This document shows positions 1-8,623 of a DNA stretch of 64,000 nucleotides, one piece after another. The notes beneath the pieces were generated by a model. That model was given only the letters and a program-made list of their open reading frames with translations, had not been told where the DNA came from and searched no databases. Position 1 is the stretch's first letter; each line of letters opens with the position of its first letter. The DNA is from Seohaeicola saemankumensis (lineage in GTDB: Bacteria > Pseudomonadota > Alphaproteobacteria > Rhodobacterales > Rhodobacteraceae). The position numbers were made by a program, and so were the translations under genes. The stretch spans positions 89,600 through 153,599 of the forward strand of contig NZ_JAIUZI010000015.1 in NCBI RefSeq assembly GCF_020171285.1, written 5' to 3'.

Positions 1-411
1 GCATCCGGCTCGATTGATGATCCGTCACGTGTGGTCAATGTCGGCTCGGTGATGGGCGAGGTGCCAATGGGCGACGGCGCCTACAGTTACTCTGCGTCCA
101 AAGCCGCAGTGCTGCACCTGACCAAGATCCTGGCCAAGGAATTGTCGGGCCAAGCGGTAACCGTGAACGCCTTGGCGCCGGGGCCGTTTGAATCAAAGAT
201 GACCGCCTTTGCGATGGGCAATGATGATCAGAGAGACAAGGTCGGCGACGATGTACCGATGAAACGCGTCGGGCGCGGTGAGGATATCGCCGGCTGCATG
301 CAGTTTCTCTGCAGTCGCGGCGGGGCCTATGTGACCGGGGCTGTCATACCAGTGTCCGGTGGCATCAACGTCAGCACCGGCGGTAACATCTTTGAAAGCG
401 CGTTGCACTGA
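1..411 (+). CDS. SDR family oxidoreductase (C-terminal part)
   Basis: The reading frame is open from the first base of the window, so the N-terminal Rossmann half, including the TGxxxGxG motif, lies upstream. What remains has the catalytic segment YSASK (YxxxK), the NALAPG stretch that follows it in classical SDRs, and the usual C-terminal VTGAVIPVSGG. It is an NAD(P)H-dependent short-chain dehydrogenase/reductase; the substrate cannot be read from this portion. The stop codon is 13 bp before the next SDR gene, which has its own Shine-Dalgarno sequence, so the two are probably co-transcribed and act in the same CoA-ester or alcohol oxidation pathway. Confidence 0.85.
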   Translation, partial: ASGSIDDPSRVVNVGSVMGEVPMGDGAYSYSASKAAVLHLTKILAKELSGQAVTVNALAPGPFESKMTAFAMGNDDQRDKVGDDVPMKRVGRGEDIAGCMQFLCSRGGAYVTGAVIPVSGGINVSTGGNIFESALH

Positions 412-424
412 GGGAGCTGGAATC

Positions 425-1357
425 ATGGCGATCAGATTTGACGGCCGCGTGGCCATTGTCACAGGCTCAGGAGTAGGCCTTGGCCGTAGCCACGCGTTGG
501 GGCTGGCGGCGCGCGGGGCAAAGGTGGTGATCAACGACCTGGGCGTGTCGACGGACGGGCAGGGGCAGTCTTCGGACGCAGCCTTGTCCGTGGTCGAGGA
601 AATACGCGCTGTGGGCGGTGAGGCGATTGCGCATGGCGCCGATGTCTCGAACGAGGAACAGGTCGCGGACATGGTGGCCAAGACCATGGCCGAGTGGGGT
701 CGAATCGACATTCTGGTCAACAACGCCGGCATCCTGCGCGACAAGACCTTCTCCAAAATCACGCTCGACGATTTCCGCAAAGTGGTCGACGTACACCTGA
801 TGGGCAGCGCCAACTGTTGCCACGCGGTCTGGCCCATCATGCGCGAACAGAAATACGGGCGGATCGTGCTGACCTCATCGGCGTCGGGCCTTTACGGAAA
901 CTTCGGTCAATCCAACTATGGTGCGGCCAAGGCCGCCATGATGGGGTTGATGAACGTTCTGCACCTCGAAGGTTCCCGCGACGACATCCGCGTCAATACG
1001 CTGGCTCCGACGGCGGCCACGCGCATGACCGAAAACCTGATGCCGCCAGAGGCGCTGGATCTGCTTGCTCCGGAGACGATTACACCGGGGCTGTTGTACC
1101 TGGTCAGCGAAGACGGTCCGTCGCGGACGATCCTGTGCGCCGGTGCGGGCTGTTTCGCGCAAACTAAGGTCTACGAGACCGAAGGCATCCTGCTGGAAGG
1201 TGCGGACAACACGCCCGAGGCCGTCGCGGCGAAATTCGATCAGGTCGGTGCGTCAGAGGGCCAGCGGGAACTGACCGACGCCTTTGCGCAGACCCGCAAG
1301 TATGCGCGCAAAGCAGCCGATGCCATGGGGCTCAAGCTGCCTTGGGGCGAGAGCTGA
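425..1357 (+). CDS. SDR family dehydrogenase, HSD17B4/MFE-2-like
   Basis: A 310-residue classical SDR. TGSGVGLG at residues 13-20 is the cofactor loop, NNAG is at 99-102, and the catalytic pair is Tyr165 and Lys169 (YGAAK). The N-terminus and the GRSHALGLAARGAKVVINDLG-type segment resemble the (3R)-hydroxyacyl-CoA dehydrogenase domain of peroxisomal multifunctional enzyme 2, and the C-terminal extension beyond the core also fits that group. I therefore infer oxidation of a 3-hydroxyacyl-CoA. The start at 425 follows a GGGAG ribosome site; an in-frame upstream codon at 359 would overlap the previous gene and was rejected. It sits in a run with a histidine phosphatase and an APH-like kinase. 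Confidence 0.85.
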   Translation: MAIRFDGRVAIVTGSGVGLGRSHALGLAARGAKVVINDLGVSTDGQGQSSDAALSVVEEIRAVGGEAIAHGADVSNEEQVADMVAKTMAEWGRIDILVNNAGILRDKTFSKITLDDFRKVVDVHLMGSANCCHAVWPIMREQKYGRIVLTSSASGLYGNFGQSNYGAAKAAMMGLMNVLHLEGSRDDIRVNTLAPTAATRMTENLMPPEALDLLAPETITPGLLYLVSEDGPSRTILCAGAGCFAQTKVYETEGILLEGADNTPEAVAAKFDQVGASEGQRELTDAFAQTRKYARKAADAMGLKLPWGES

Positions 1358-1390
1358 TGAGAAATCTGTACCAGAAGGTAAATTGCTGAC

Positions 1391-2041
1391 ATGGCTGAAC
1401 TAATCGTCATTCGGCATGCACAGGCCTCGTTCGGGGCCGACAATTACGACCAGCTGAGCGAGCTCGGTCACCAACAGTCGGCACTGGTTGGTGAAGCCCT
1501 GAGTGCAGCGGGCTGGGTGCCGGACCGACTGGTGACCGGAACCCTGACACGGCAGCATGAAACGCTGTCCTCGATGGGGTTCTCGACGGCGCCAGAACAA
1601 CATGAGGGCTGGAACGAATACGACTTTCACAATCTGCTGGCCAAGCGTTTTGACGATGACGTGCCGCATGACGTGCGAAAGGATCGAAAAACTCACTTCC
1701 GCACCCTGCGCGAGACGATCCACGAGTGGCAGGCGGGCGGTCTGGACGGGGCCGATGAGAGCTGGACAGATTTCACCGCGCGCATTGAAGCCGCGCGGCG
1801 GTTTTCCACGGATACAGATGCGCGCCGCGTGCTGGTCATCAGTTCGGGCGGGGTGATCGGACAGCTTGTCGCCGCGACCCTCGGTGCGCCCGCAAAGATG
1901 ATGATGGAGCTGAATCTGCAGGTCAAAAATACCTCGATCACCAAATTCATCTTTTCCGGTGACCGGTTTTTCCTGCATGAGTTCAATGCAACCCCGCATT
2001 TCGCACCCGCCGACTGCGCCGGTATGCTGACCTATAGTTGA
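1391..2041 (+). CDS. Histidine phosphatase family protein
   Basis: 216 residues starting with a beta strand and the RHAQASF motif at residues 8-14. This is the RHG-type phosphohistidine signature of the phosphoglycerate mutase/SixA superfamily, with Ala in place of Gly. SSGGVIGQL near residue 155 occupies the position of the second half of the active site, where many members have a His. The substrate is not identifiable. Its place directly before an APH-like kinase gene (10 bp gap) suggests that the two act on the same phosphorylated metabolite or cofactor, but this is inference. The ATG start is 33 bp after the preceding SDR. Confidence 0.8.
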   Translation: MAELIVIRHAQASFGADNYDQLSELGHQQSALVGEALSAAGWVPDRLVTGTLTRQHETLSSMGFSTAPEQHEGWNEYDFHNLLAKRFDDDVPHDVRKDRKTHFRTLRETIHEWQAGGLDGADESWTDFTARIEAARRFSTDTDARRVLVISSGGVIGQLVAATLGAPAKMMMELNLQVKNTSITKFIFSGDRFFLHEFNATPHFAPADCAGMLTYS

Positions 2042-2050
2042 GGAGCCGAC

Positions 2051-3076
2051 ATGACCGATACTCAGACGCTCGATCTGGTTGCAGTGGATGCCTATCTGCA
2101 CAGAACTCTGCCCGACTACCAAGGGCCGCTCGAAGCGGAGAAGTTTGCCACTGGCCAGTCCAACCCGACATTTCTGCTGAAAACACCCACGCGGAATTAC
2201 GTGCTGCGACGCAAGCCGCCGGGGATCTTGCTGAAATCAGCACATGCGGTGGATCGCGAGTACCGGGTCCAAAGCGCGCTGGCCGGCAGCAAGGTGCCGG
2301 TCGCCAAAATGTATGCGCTGTGCGAAGACGATGATGTTATCGGATCTGCGTTCTACATCATGGAGCACATGGACGGTCGCAACTTTGCAGACCCGACCAT
2401 GAAGGGTGAGGACAATGCCACACGCACCGCGGTCATCGACGAGATGAACCGTGTGCTGGCGGAATTGCATATGGTCGATATCGAAGCAGTTGGTCTTTCG
2501 GACTACGGCCCTCCGGGCAACTACTTTGAACGGCAGGTCGGGCGCTGGTCGAAACAGTACCGCGCCTCGGAAACTGAAACCGTTCCTGCGATGAACGAAC
2601 TTATGGAACGTTTGGTCGCGTCCATTCCCGCCGACGATGGGCAGCGCACGCTGGTGCATGGCGACTACCGGATCGACAATATGATTTTTGCCAAGGACAG
2701 TCCTGATTGCCTTGCCATTCTGGACTGGGAGCTGTCCACAACCGGTCATCCGTATGCCGATCTTGCAGCGGTTATCATGCAGTGGCAAATGCCAGCGGGG
2801 GCCGAAGGACGTGGAATTGGCGGTTTGGACCGGACGTCGCTTGGTCTTCCCTCGGACGAGGAGTTCATCGCGAAATACTGCGAACGCCGTGGCATTGATC
2901 GGATCGACAATTTTGGATTCTACCTGTCGTTCTGTTTTTTCCGCATGGCCGGGATCATTCAGGGGGTTCTGAAACGTGCGCTGGACGGAAACGCGTCCAA
3001 TCCTGAACGGGCACTTCGGCTTGGCAAGCACGTTCCGCAATTCGCGGAGCGCGGGCTCCAGGCGCTGGACGGCTGA
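2051..3076 (+). CDS. APH/ACAD10-type phosphotransferase (putative hydroxyacyl-CoA kinase)
   Basis: 341 residues with the aminoglycoside phosphotransferase/choline kinase fold. VLRRKPPG near residue 57 is the nucleotide-binding Lys region, the catalytic loop is HGDYRIDNM near 203-211, and ILDWELSTTGHP near 226-237 carries the metal-binding Asp. This is the branch related to the kinase domain of ACAD10/ACAD11 and to LvaA of Pseudomonas. In characterised members the hydroxyl of a 4-hydroxyacyl-CoA is phosphorylated before elimination. The neighbouring SDRs and CoA-ester enzymes make such a role more likely than antibiotic resistance. An AGGAG site precedes the start. No acyl-CoA dehydrogenase partner is adjacent within the window; it could lie upstream. 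Confidence 0.85.
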   Translation: MTDTQTLDLVAVDAYLHRTLPDYQGPLEAEKFATGQSNPTFLLKTPTRNYVLRRKPPGILLKSAHAVDREYRVQSALAGSKVPVAKMYALCEDDDVIGSAFYIMEHMDGRNFADPTMKGEDNATRTAVIDEMNRVLAELHMVDIEAVGLSDYGPPGNYFERQVGRWSKQYRASETETVPAMNELMERLVASIPADDGQRTLVHGDYRIDNMIFAKDSPDCLAILDWELSTTGHPYADLAAVIMQWQMPAGAEGRGIGGLDRTSLGLPSDEEFIAKYCERRGIDRIDNFGFYLSFCFFRMAGIIQGVLKRALDGNASNPERALRLGKHVPQFAERGLQALDG

Positions 3077-3090
3077 CGTAAGCGGGCGGG

Positions 3091-3366
3091 AAGATATCAG
3101 TTCAAGACGCCAATCTGGATACGGAAATCGGCGACGTCACAGAGCGCGGCCTTGTGACAAATTTCGTGCGCGGTCTGGATTTTCTGAGCGTCCGCCTGAC
3201 CGAAAATCACCTGACAAATATTGACGTTTCATCCCGTGCGGTGCTGCCGAAGTCCACAGTTTCGAGATTGAGCCTCATTTTGTATCGGCTTGAATACCTG
3301 GTCGTAGCCCCCCTTTAAACGGGCGCCTAACGGCTTAGCGCCATGTGTTCTTCAATTCGGGTCCGG
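3091..3366 (+). pseudogene. Decayed IclR-family regulator, N-terminal HTH remnant
   Basis: Reading frame 1 contains a recognisable IclR winged-helix region: NFVRGLDFL at about 3160-3186, then HLTNIDVSSRA, then LPKSTVSRL at 3244-3270, then LYRLEYL. It runs into TAA at 3316 and, four codons later, TAA at 3328 where the family has the Tyr of the G-x-Y-R-L wing motif; RLSAM follows in the same frame. No usable start codon or ribosome site precedes it and no ligand-binding domain follows in any frame. I read this as a dead regulator lying between the catabolic genes and the Liv transporter it may once have controlled. Confidence 0.5.
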
Positions 3367-4273
3367 GCCACCGGTGCGCATGCTGCCCTTGGTGGTGGCC
3401 GGAATTCGTCGCTCTCGTTTAACCATTTCTCCACCAATTCATCCACGTTGCCGTGCGTCAATCACGTTAGGATATCGTTTTAGCTATGCAGGTCGATGTG
3501 CCCGAGGCACATTTCGAGAATGTGGTCATCAGAGACCCCGACAGAGGAAAAATCGTCAGGAGAGCTCTGCAGGGTCGGAATCCGGGTACTGTTTTCAGAG
3601 GTTGTTGTAGCGGCTAAAGAGACTTGCGTCCAGGTTTGTACGGTGTTGCTGCTCCGGTGCTTTCGCTGAGCGGATCACGTGTTTTTGGGTTAAATGTCTG
3701 AGAGGCGTCCTTTCATTCCACCCTCGGGCAACTGGAAATAGAGTATCGACTTCGGCTCGCGGCTGCAGCACGTGCCCTAAACTTTCACTGGTGAGCCATG
3801 GCAATTTGCCTCTGCGACAGAATCACTCGAGCGACGCAGAACACGTTTTCGCCATGCAGAATTAGGGGGGCGATGATTGGGGCGCAGAGTGTCTGTGTCA
3901 TGACCCCAAATGGTATACCCAACCCGAGACTTGATTGTCGCTTCCTGTTGGATGAGCTCACTTTAAGCTGAACATTCTTTTACCATATTGATTTAACATC
4001 TATGAATGTTGCTTTATGAAAAAATGTCTGCCAACCAGTGTGTTAAAGATTAAATATGACACTCGACAAGTTATTTCGATGCAAAAAATTTATGGCACCT
4101 CAGGTGGCACGTCGATCCGTTATCGTGATGTGGCTTCTTCTTGTAACGAACTGTTTTTTCAATTTTTCAAAGCTGCCCGGGAACGCTTGACTTTACCCAC
4201 CGATATGCAACCCTTTGCGCAGACCTGGCATTCAAAAGCGACATCTACGTCGGGTTCAAAAGGGAGGAAAAAT
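3319..4273 (+). other. Long intergenic region upstream of the Liv transporter
   Basis: About 950 bp with no supported gene. The first part continues the decayed IclR region. From about 3600 onward the composition is clearly more AT-rich than the flanking genes and holds only short, low-quality frames on both strands. The stretch from 3960 to 4270 is the likely promoter region and 5-prime leader of the transporter operon. A TTGACT at 4188-4193 resembles a -35 box but no convincing -10 follows at the right distance. The region may be a scar of deletion or insertion. Confidence 0.5.
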
Positions 4274-5512
4274 ATGCGTAACACCACCAGGCTCGGCCTG
4301 AGCACCGCGCTTGCACTGGTTATCGGTGCTTCGTCGGCATTTGCAGAGAACGTCAAGATCGCGTTCATCGACCCGCTCTCGGGTCCGTTTGCAAGCACCG
4401 GCACCAACGGTCTGCACCAGTACGAATTCGCAGCCGAGGAATTGGTCAACAAACAGGGCGGTGTCCTGGGCGGCGACAAATTCGAAATCGTGGCCTTTGA
4501 TAACAAGATCAGCCCGAAAGAGTCGCTGATCCAGCTTCAGGTCGCCATCGACCAGGGCATCCGCTATATCGCGCAGGGTAACTCCTCGGGTGTTGCGAAC
4601 GCGCTGACCGAAGCAATCGACAAGCACAACAAGCGTAACCCGGATGACCGAGTTCTGTTTCTGAACTACTCGGCCGTCGACCCTGCGCTGACCAACGACA
4701 AGTGTAACTTCTGGCACTTCCGGTTCGATGCAAACGCCGACATCAAGATGGATGCCCTGACGGACATCATCGCCAAGGACGACGGCATCAAGAAGGTGTA
4801 CATCATCGGTCAGGACTACAGCTTTGGTAAGGCGGTTGCCGCCGCAGCTGTGAAGTTCCTCGGTGAAAAACGTCCCGACATCGAAATCGTCGGCAATGAA
4901 TTGCACCCGATCGGCAAGGTGAAGGACTTTACCCCTTACGCCCGCAAGATCGTGTCCTCGGGCGCCGATGCGATGATCACCGGCAACTGGGGCGCAGATA
5001 TGGTTGGCCTGGGCAAGTCGGTTTTGGAAAACGGCTACACCGGTCCGATCTACACCTACTACGCCGCAGCTGACGGGATCACCGCAGCCTTTGGTGCTGC
5101 CGGTGACGGATCGCTGCGCTTGGTGTCCGAAGGCCAGCAGAACCCGCCGGCCTCGGAGCGTGCCGAGAACTACGTTAAAGCGTTCAAGGCCAAGTACCCG
5201 GACGGCAACGTCAGCCAGTCGCGGATCACCAACGTGATCGAGATGCTGGCCAAGGCCATCAACGAAGCCGGTACGGCGACGGATGTGGTCAAGGTCGGCA
5301 TGGCGCTGGAAGGCATGGAGCATGACAGCCTTTGGGGCGGCAAAATCTTCATGCGTCCCCAGGATCACCAAGCAATTCAGGACGTCCATATCTTTGCGCA
5401 CACCAAGGTCGAGTATGACTACGACAACTCGGGCTATGGTATGCTGACGGAAAGCACGGTTGAAATGGCTGCCATGGACAGCCCGACAACCTGCAAAATG
5501 AAGCGCCCCTGA
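4274..5512 (+). CDS. Liv-type ABC transporter periplasmic substrate-binding protein
   Basis: 412 residues. The N-terminus is a Sec signal peptide ending in SSAFA before ENVKIAFIDPLSGPFA, the opening of the Leu/Ile/Val-binding protein family (type I periplasmic-binding fold). The start at 4274 follows a strong GGGAGG site; an open frame extends upstream to 4016 but lacks a ribosome site and would bury the signal peptide. It is the first gene of a five-gene transporter operon. The ligand is unknown: this family also binds aromatic acids, amides and urea, and the surrounding CoA-ester genes suggest an organic acid rather than an amino acid. A GC-rich hairpin separates it from the permease gene. 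Confidence 0.9.
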   Translation: MRNTTRLGLSTALALVIGASSAFAENVKIAFIDPLSGPFASTGTNGLHQYEFAAEELVNKQGGVLGGDKFEIVAFDNKISPKESLIQLQVAIDQGIRYIAQGNSSGVANALTEAIDKHNKRNPDDRVLFLNYSAVDPALTNDKCNFWHFRFDANADIKMDALTDIIAKDDGIKKVYIIGQDYSFGKAVAAAAVKFLGEKRPDIEIVGNELHPIGKVKDFTPYARKIVSSGADAMITGNWGADMVGLGKSVLENGYTGPIYTYYAAADGITAAFGAAGDGSLRLVSEGQQNPPASERAENYVKAFKAKYPDGNVSQSRITNVIEMLAKAINEAGTATDVVKVGMALEGMEHDSLWGGKIFMRPQDHQAIQDVHIFAHTKVEYDYDNSGYGMLTESTVEMAAMDSPTTCKMKRP

Positions 5513-5524
5513 TTACTGAAAATG

Positions 5525-5553
5525 CGCCCGCCCTGCGCTTAGCGGGGCGGGCG
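5525..5553 (+). terminator. GC-rich hairpin after the binding-protein gene
   Basis: CGCCCGCCC at 5525-5533 pairs with GGGCGGGCG at 5545-5553, and an inner CGC/GCG stem extends it. There is no U-tract. It is better read as an mRNA-stabilising or partially terminating hairpin that keeps the binding protein more abundant than the permease and ATPase subunits. Confidence 0.6.
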
Positions 5554-5602
5554 TTCCTATTCAGGCAGGGCAAGAACAACAAATCTCAGGGGGGGAGAGG
5601 GC

Positions 5603-6559
5603 ATGGACCTCATTCTCGTCAACCTGATCGACGGACTTGTAACAGGACTTTTGCTGTTCATGCTGTCGGCTGGTCTGACTTTGATCTTTTCGATGATGGG
5701 TGTGCTGAACTTTGCGCATGCCAGCTTTTACATGCTGGGCGCATACTTTGCCTATCAAATCAGCCTGTTTCTGGGCTTCTGGGTCGGGTTGCTGGTCGCG
5801 CCGATCATCGTCGGCGTCGCCGGTGCCGGGGTGGAGCGCTATGGCTTGCGGCGCGTTCACCAGTATGGCCACGTGCCCGAGCTGATCTTTACTTTTGGAC
5901 TGGCGTTGCTGATCGAAGAGGTGGTTCAGTTCATCTGGGGCAAGAGCCAGATGGCATACGAAATTCCCGAGGTCCTCGAATTCACGGCATTCGCAATCGC
6001 CGGAAACTCGATCCCCGCCTACAAAATCTTCATGATCTTCATGTCGGTGGCGATCTTTATAGTGTTGCTATACGTTCTGACGCGTACGCGCGTTGGCATG
6101 ATTATTCAGGCGGCGTTGTCCTATCCCAAGACTGTTGAGGCGCTTGGCCACAATGTTCCCCTCGTGTTTATGGGCGTCTTCGGTGTCGGCACAGCGCTGG
6201 CCGGGGTGGCAGGCGTTATCGCCGGGCCGGTGCTGGGCACGTTCCCGGGCATGGCGATCGTTCTTGGCTCAATCGTTTTCGTGACCATCGTCATCGGCGG
6301 TCTGGGTTCGCTTTGGGGCGCGCTGGTGGCGTCTCTTCTGATCGGCTGGATCACGACCTTTGCGAAATCCTACAATATCGAGATGGCCAACATCCTGACC
6401 GGGATCGGCATTTCGCCTCCCGAGAACATGAGCGAGTCGATGTTCCGGGATCTCTGGACGGTGACGTCGCCTCAGATCGCGGACATCCTGCCTTACATCC
6501 TGATGGTGCTGATCCTCGTGTTCCGGCCCTACGGACTTTTCGGAAAGCGTGACGCATGA
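5603..6559 (+). CDS. livH: Liv-type ABC transporter permease (LivH family)
   Basis: 318 residues, almost entirely hydrophobic, with about eight membrane segments and the LivH-type N-terminus in which a Gly/Leu-rich helix leads into LNFAHASFYMLGAY near residue 32. It forms the inner-membrane channel with the next gene product. The start at 5603 follows a long G-rich ribosome site. Its last four bases overlap the start of the LivM gene (ATGA), indicating translational coupling. The name reflects family membership; the transported substrate is not known. Confidence 0.9.
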   Translation: MDLILVNLIDGLVTGLLLFMLSAGLTLIFSMMGVLNFAHASFYMLGAYFAYQISLFLGFWVGLLVAPIIVGVAGAGVERYGLRRVHQYGHVPELIFTFGLALLIEEVVQFIWGKSQMAYEIPEVLEFTAFAIAGNSIPAYKIFMIFMSVAIFIVLLYVLTRTRVGMIIQAALSYPKTVEALGHNVPLVFMGVFGVGTALAGVAGVIAGPVLGTFPGMAIVLGSIVFVTIVIGGLGSLWGALVASLLIGWITTFAKSYNIEMANILTGIGISPPENMSESMFRDLWTVTSPQIADILPYILMVLILVFRPYGLFGKRDA

Positions 6560-7845
6560 CGGATACTACTCAGAAAGCGGCGCTGTCGCGCCCTCCCATC
6601 ATCACACTGTCCAATGCCATGCCCTGGATCGTTGCCACGGTGTTTCTGGCCCTGATGCCGGTAATCTTTCCGTCAAACAGCGCCATCACCATCATGAACC
6701 AGATGGCCATCACCATCATCTTTGCACTGGCTTACAACATGTTGCTGGGGCAGGGCGGGATGCTGTCCTTTGGCCACGCGGTCTACATGGGCGTCGGCGG
6801 ATTTGTCTGCGTTCACGTAATGAACTACGTCGAAGATTTCGGCGTACCGCTTCCCCTGCCGGTCCTGCCTCTGTTCGGAGGTTTGTTCGGCATGGGACTG
6901 GCATTGATCGTCGGGTCGTTTTCGACACGCAAGGCGGGAACCGTATTTGCCATGATCTCGCTGGGTGTCGGCGAATTGATCGCTGCATGTTCGGTGATTA
7001 TCGTTGCCTTTTTCGGCGGTGAGGAAGGCATCAGCGGTGACCGAACCTATGGCTTGCCGGTGTTTGGAGTCGAGTTTCTGCAGCAGATCGACGTTTACTA
7101 CCTGATTGCGTTCTGGTTGCTGCTGTCGGCCTTGTTGATGTACCTGTTCTCTCGGACACCTATCGGCCGGATGGCCAATGCCGTGCGGGACAACCCGGAA
7201 CGAGCCGAATTTCTCGGGTACTCGGCTCGTTGGGTGCGGTTCTATTCTTTCGTGGCATCCGGCTTTTTCGCCGGTATCGCCGGTGGCTTGTTCGCGATCA
7301 ACTACGAGATCGTGACCGAGGAAAACCTGAACCTGGCGCAGTCCGGAACCATCCTGCTGATCACTTTCCTTGGTGGTGTCGGCTTTTTCTTTGGTCCGAT
7401 TTTGGGGGCGATCCTCTTCACTCTTCTGCAGACCGTTCTCAGTCTGCAGACAGAACTTTGGGCGCTGTATCTTGGTGCATTGTTCGTGGTGACCGTGATG
7501 TTCTTCCCCGGTGGTCTCGCCGGGCTGATCATGATGCACACGATGCCGCTGAAATTCGGTAAGCTTGGAAGTCTTGTTGGCCCCTATCTGAAAACGCTCG
7601 TTCCCGGTGCCATCGGTATTCTTGGTCTCGCGGCCGCACTGGAGATCGTCTTCCACCTGCGCCATGCGGCTTTGGGTGACAGCGAGATGACGTTGTTCTG
7701 GACCACGTTTGACAGCCACTCTGTGGCTCCGTTGGCAATCGCCGTGATCGCGGCAGTCGGTGGGTTCTGGCTGGCAAAACGCGCGGCGCCCGGCATGGCC
7801 GAGGCCTATCACGCCGCCAATACCCCGCGAGGAGGTTCCGTATGA
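6556..7845 (+). CDS. livM: Liv-type ABC transporter permease (LivM family), extended C-terminus
   Basis: 429 residues, second channel subunit. The LivM signature region LGQGGMLSFGHAVYMGVGGF lies near residues 57-76. The usual LivM fold appears to end near residue 320 at FPGGLAGLIM. About 100 further residues follow, with two more predicted membrane segments separated by an aspartate-containing loop, which is longer than typical LivM proteins. It overlaps both neighbours by four bases (ATGA), so all permease and ATPase genes are coupled. The function of the C-terminal addition is unknown. Confidence 0.9.
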   Translation: MTDTTQKAALSRPPIITLSNAMPWIVATVFLALMPVIFPSNSAITIMNQMAITIIFALAYNMLLGQGGMLSFGHAVYMGVGGFVCVHVMNYVEDFGVPLPLPVLPLFGGLFGMGLALIVGSFSTRKAGTVFAMISLGVGELIAACSVIIVAFFGGEEGISGDRTYGLPVFGVEFLQQIDVYYLIAFWLLLSALLMYLFSRTPIGRMANAVRDNPERAEFLGYSARWVRFYSFVASGFFAGIAGGLFAINYEIVTEENLNLAQSGTILLITFLGGVGFFFGPILGAILFTLLQTVLSLQTELWALYLGALFVVTVMFFPGGLAGLIMMHTMPLKFGKLGSLVGPYLKTLVPGAIGILGLAAALEIVFHLRHAALGDSEMTLFWTTFDSHSVAPLAIAVIAAVGGFWLAKRAAPGMAEAYHAANTPRGGSV

Positions 7846-8621
7846 ATTCGGCAACGACACAGGGCAAGGCAGCTCTGGAACTGGATGGTCTGCGCAAAAG
7901 CTTTGGCAAGACCGAAATCATCCGCGGGGTTGACCTGTCGATCGGCGACGGCGAACGCCATGCCATCATCGGTCCGAACGGGGCAGGCAAATCGACTCTG
8001 TTCAACCTGATCACGGGGCGCTTTCCGTCGACGTCGGGCAAAGTGCGTCTGAATGGTCAGGATCTTGCCGGATTGGCACCGTTCCAGATCAACCGTATGG
8101 GGCTGAGTCGGTCGTTCCAGATCACCAACATCTTTCCCAAGATGACCGTGTTCGAAAACGTCCGCTGTTCGCTGCTCTGGGCCCGCGGGTACAAGTACTC
8201 GTTCTGGCACATGGTCAGCCGGGCACCAGATCTGACCGAGGCGGCAGAGGCCATTCTGGAACAGATCAACCTGACCGAGCGGCGTGACTTACCAGCAGGC
8301 GTTTTGTCCTATGCGGAACAGCGCGCGCTGGAAATCGGGATCACCATGGCAGGTGGCGCAAATGTCATCATGCTGGATGAACCGACCGCAGGTATGAGCC
8401 ATTCCGAGACCGACTATATCGTCGATCTGATCCGCAAGGTGACCGAAGGCAAAACGTTGATCATGGTCGAACATGATATGGGCGTGGTGTTCGGTCTGGC
8501 CGACCGGATTTCGGTTCTGGTCTACGGTGAAATCATCGCAACCGGCCGCCCCGAAGAGGTGCGCGCAAACCCCAAAGTTCAGGAAGCCTATCTGGGCGCG
8601 GCACTGGAGGCAGAGCATTAA
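7842..8621 (+). CDS. livG: Liv-type ABC transporter ATPase (LivG family)
   Basis: 259-residue ABC ATPase. Walker A is GPNGAGKST near residues 47-55, and VIMLDEPTAGMSH carries Walker B and the catalytic Glu, as in LivG. The signature loop is LSYAEQRALEI rather than LSGGQ, a degenerate form common in LivG proteins. It pairs with the next ATPase to power the LivHM channel. GGAGG precedes the start, and it overlaps livM by four bases. Confidence 0.9.
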   Translation: MNSATTQGKAALELDGLRKSFGKTEIIRGVDLSIGDGERHAIIGPNGAGKSTLFNLITGRFPSTSGKVRLNGQDLAGLAPFQINRMGLSRSFQITNIFPKMTVFENVRCSLLWARGYKYSFWHMVSRAPDLTEAAEAILEQINLTERRDLPAGVLSYAEQRALEIGITMAGGANVIMLDEPTAGMSHSETDYIVDLIRKVTEGKTLIMVEHDMGVVFGLADRISVLVYGEIIATGRPEEVRANPKVQEAYLGAALEAEH

Positions 8622-8623
8622 TT

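Noticed and set aside
2051..3076. Phosphotransferase considered as an aminoglycoside-resistance gene
   Set aside because: Sequence pattern and context fit the ACAD10/LvaA-type metabolic kinases, not resistance enzymes on mobile DNA.
3595..3804. 69-codon leftward frame in the gap before the Liv operon, considered as a transposase fragment
   Set aside because: No DDE or HTH motif, no inverted repeats and no ribosome site; nothing beyond an open frame supports it.
4256..5401. 381-codon open frame antisense to the first binding-protein gene
   Set aside because: It mirrors the sense gene in a GC-rich region, has no ribosome site and its product shows no domain; the sense frame has a signal peptide and clear family motifs.
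6673..7860. 395-codon open frame antisense to the first livM
   Set aside because: No family motif, unlikely composition (Gln, His, Arg), and complete overlap with a well-supported permease gene.
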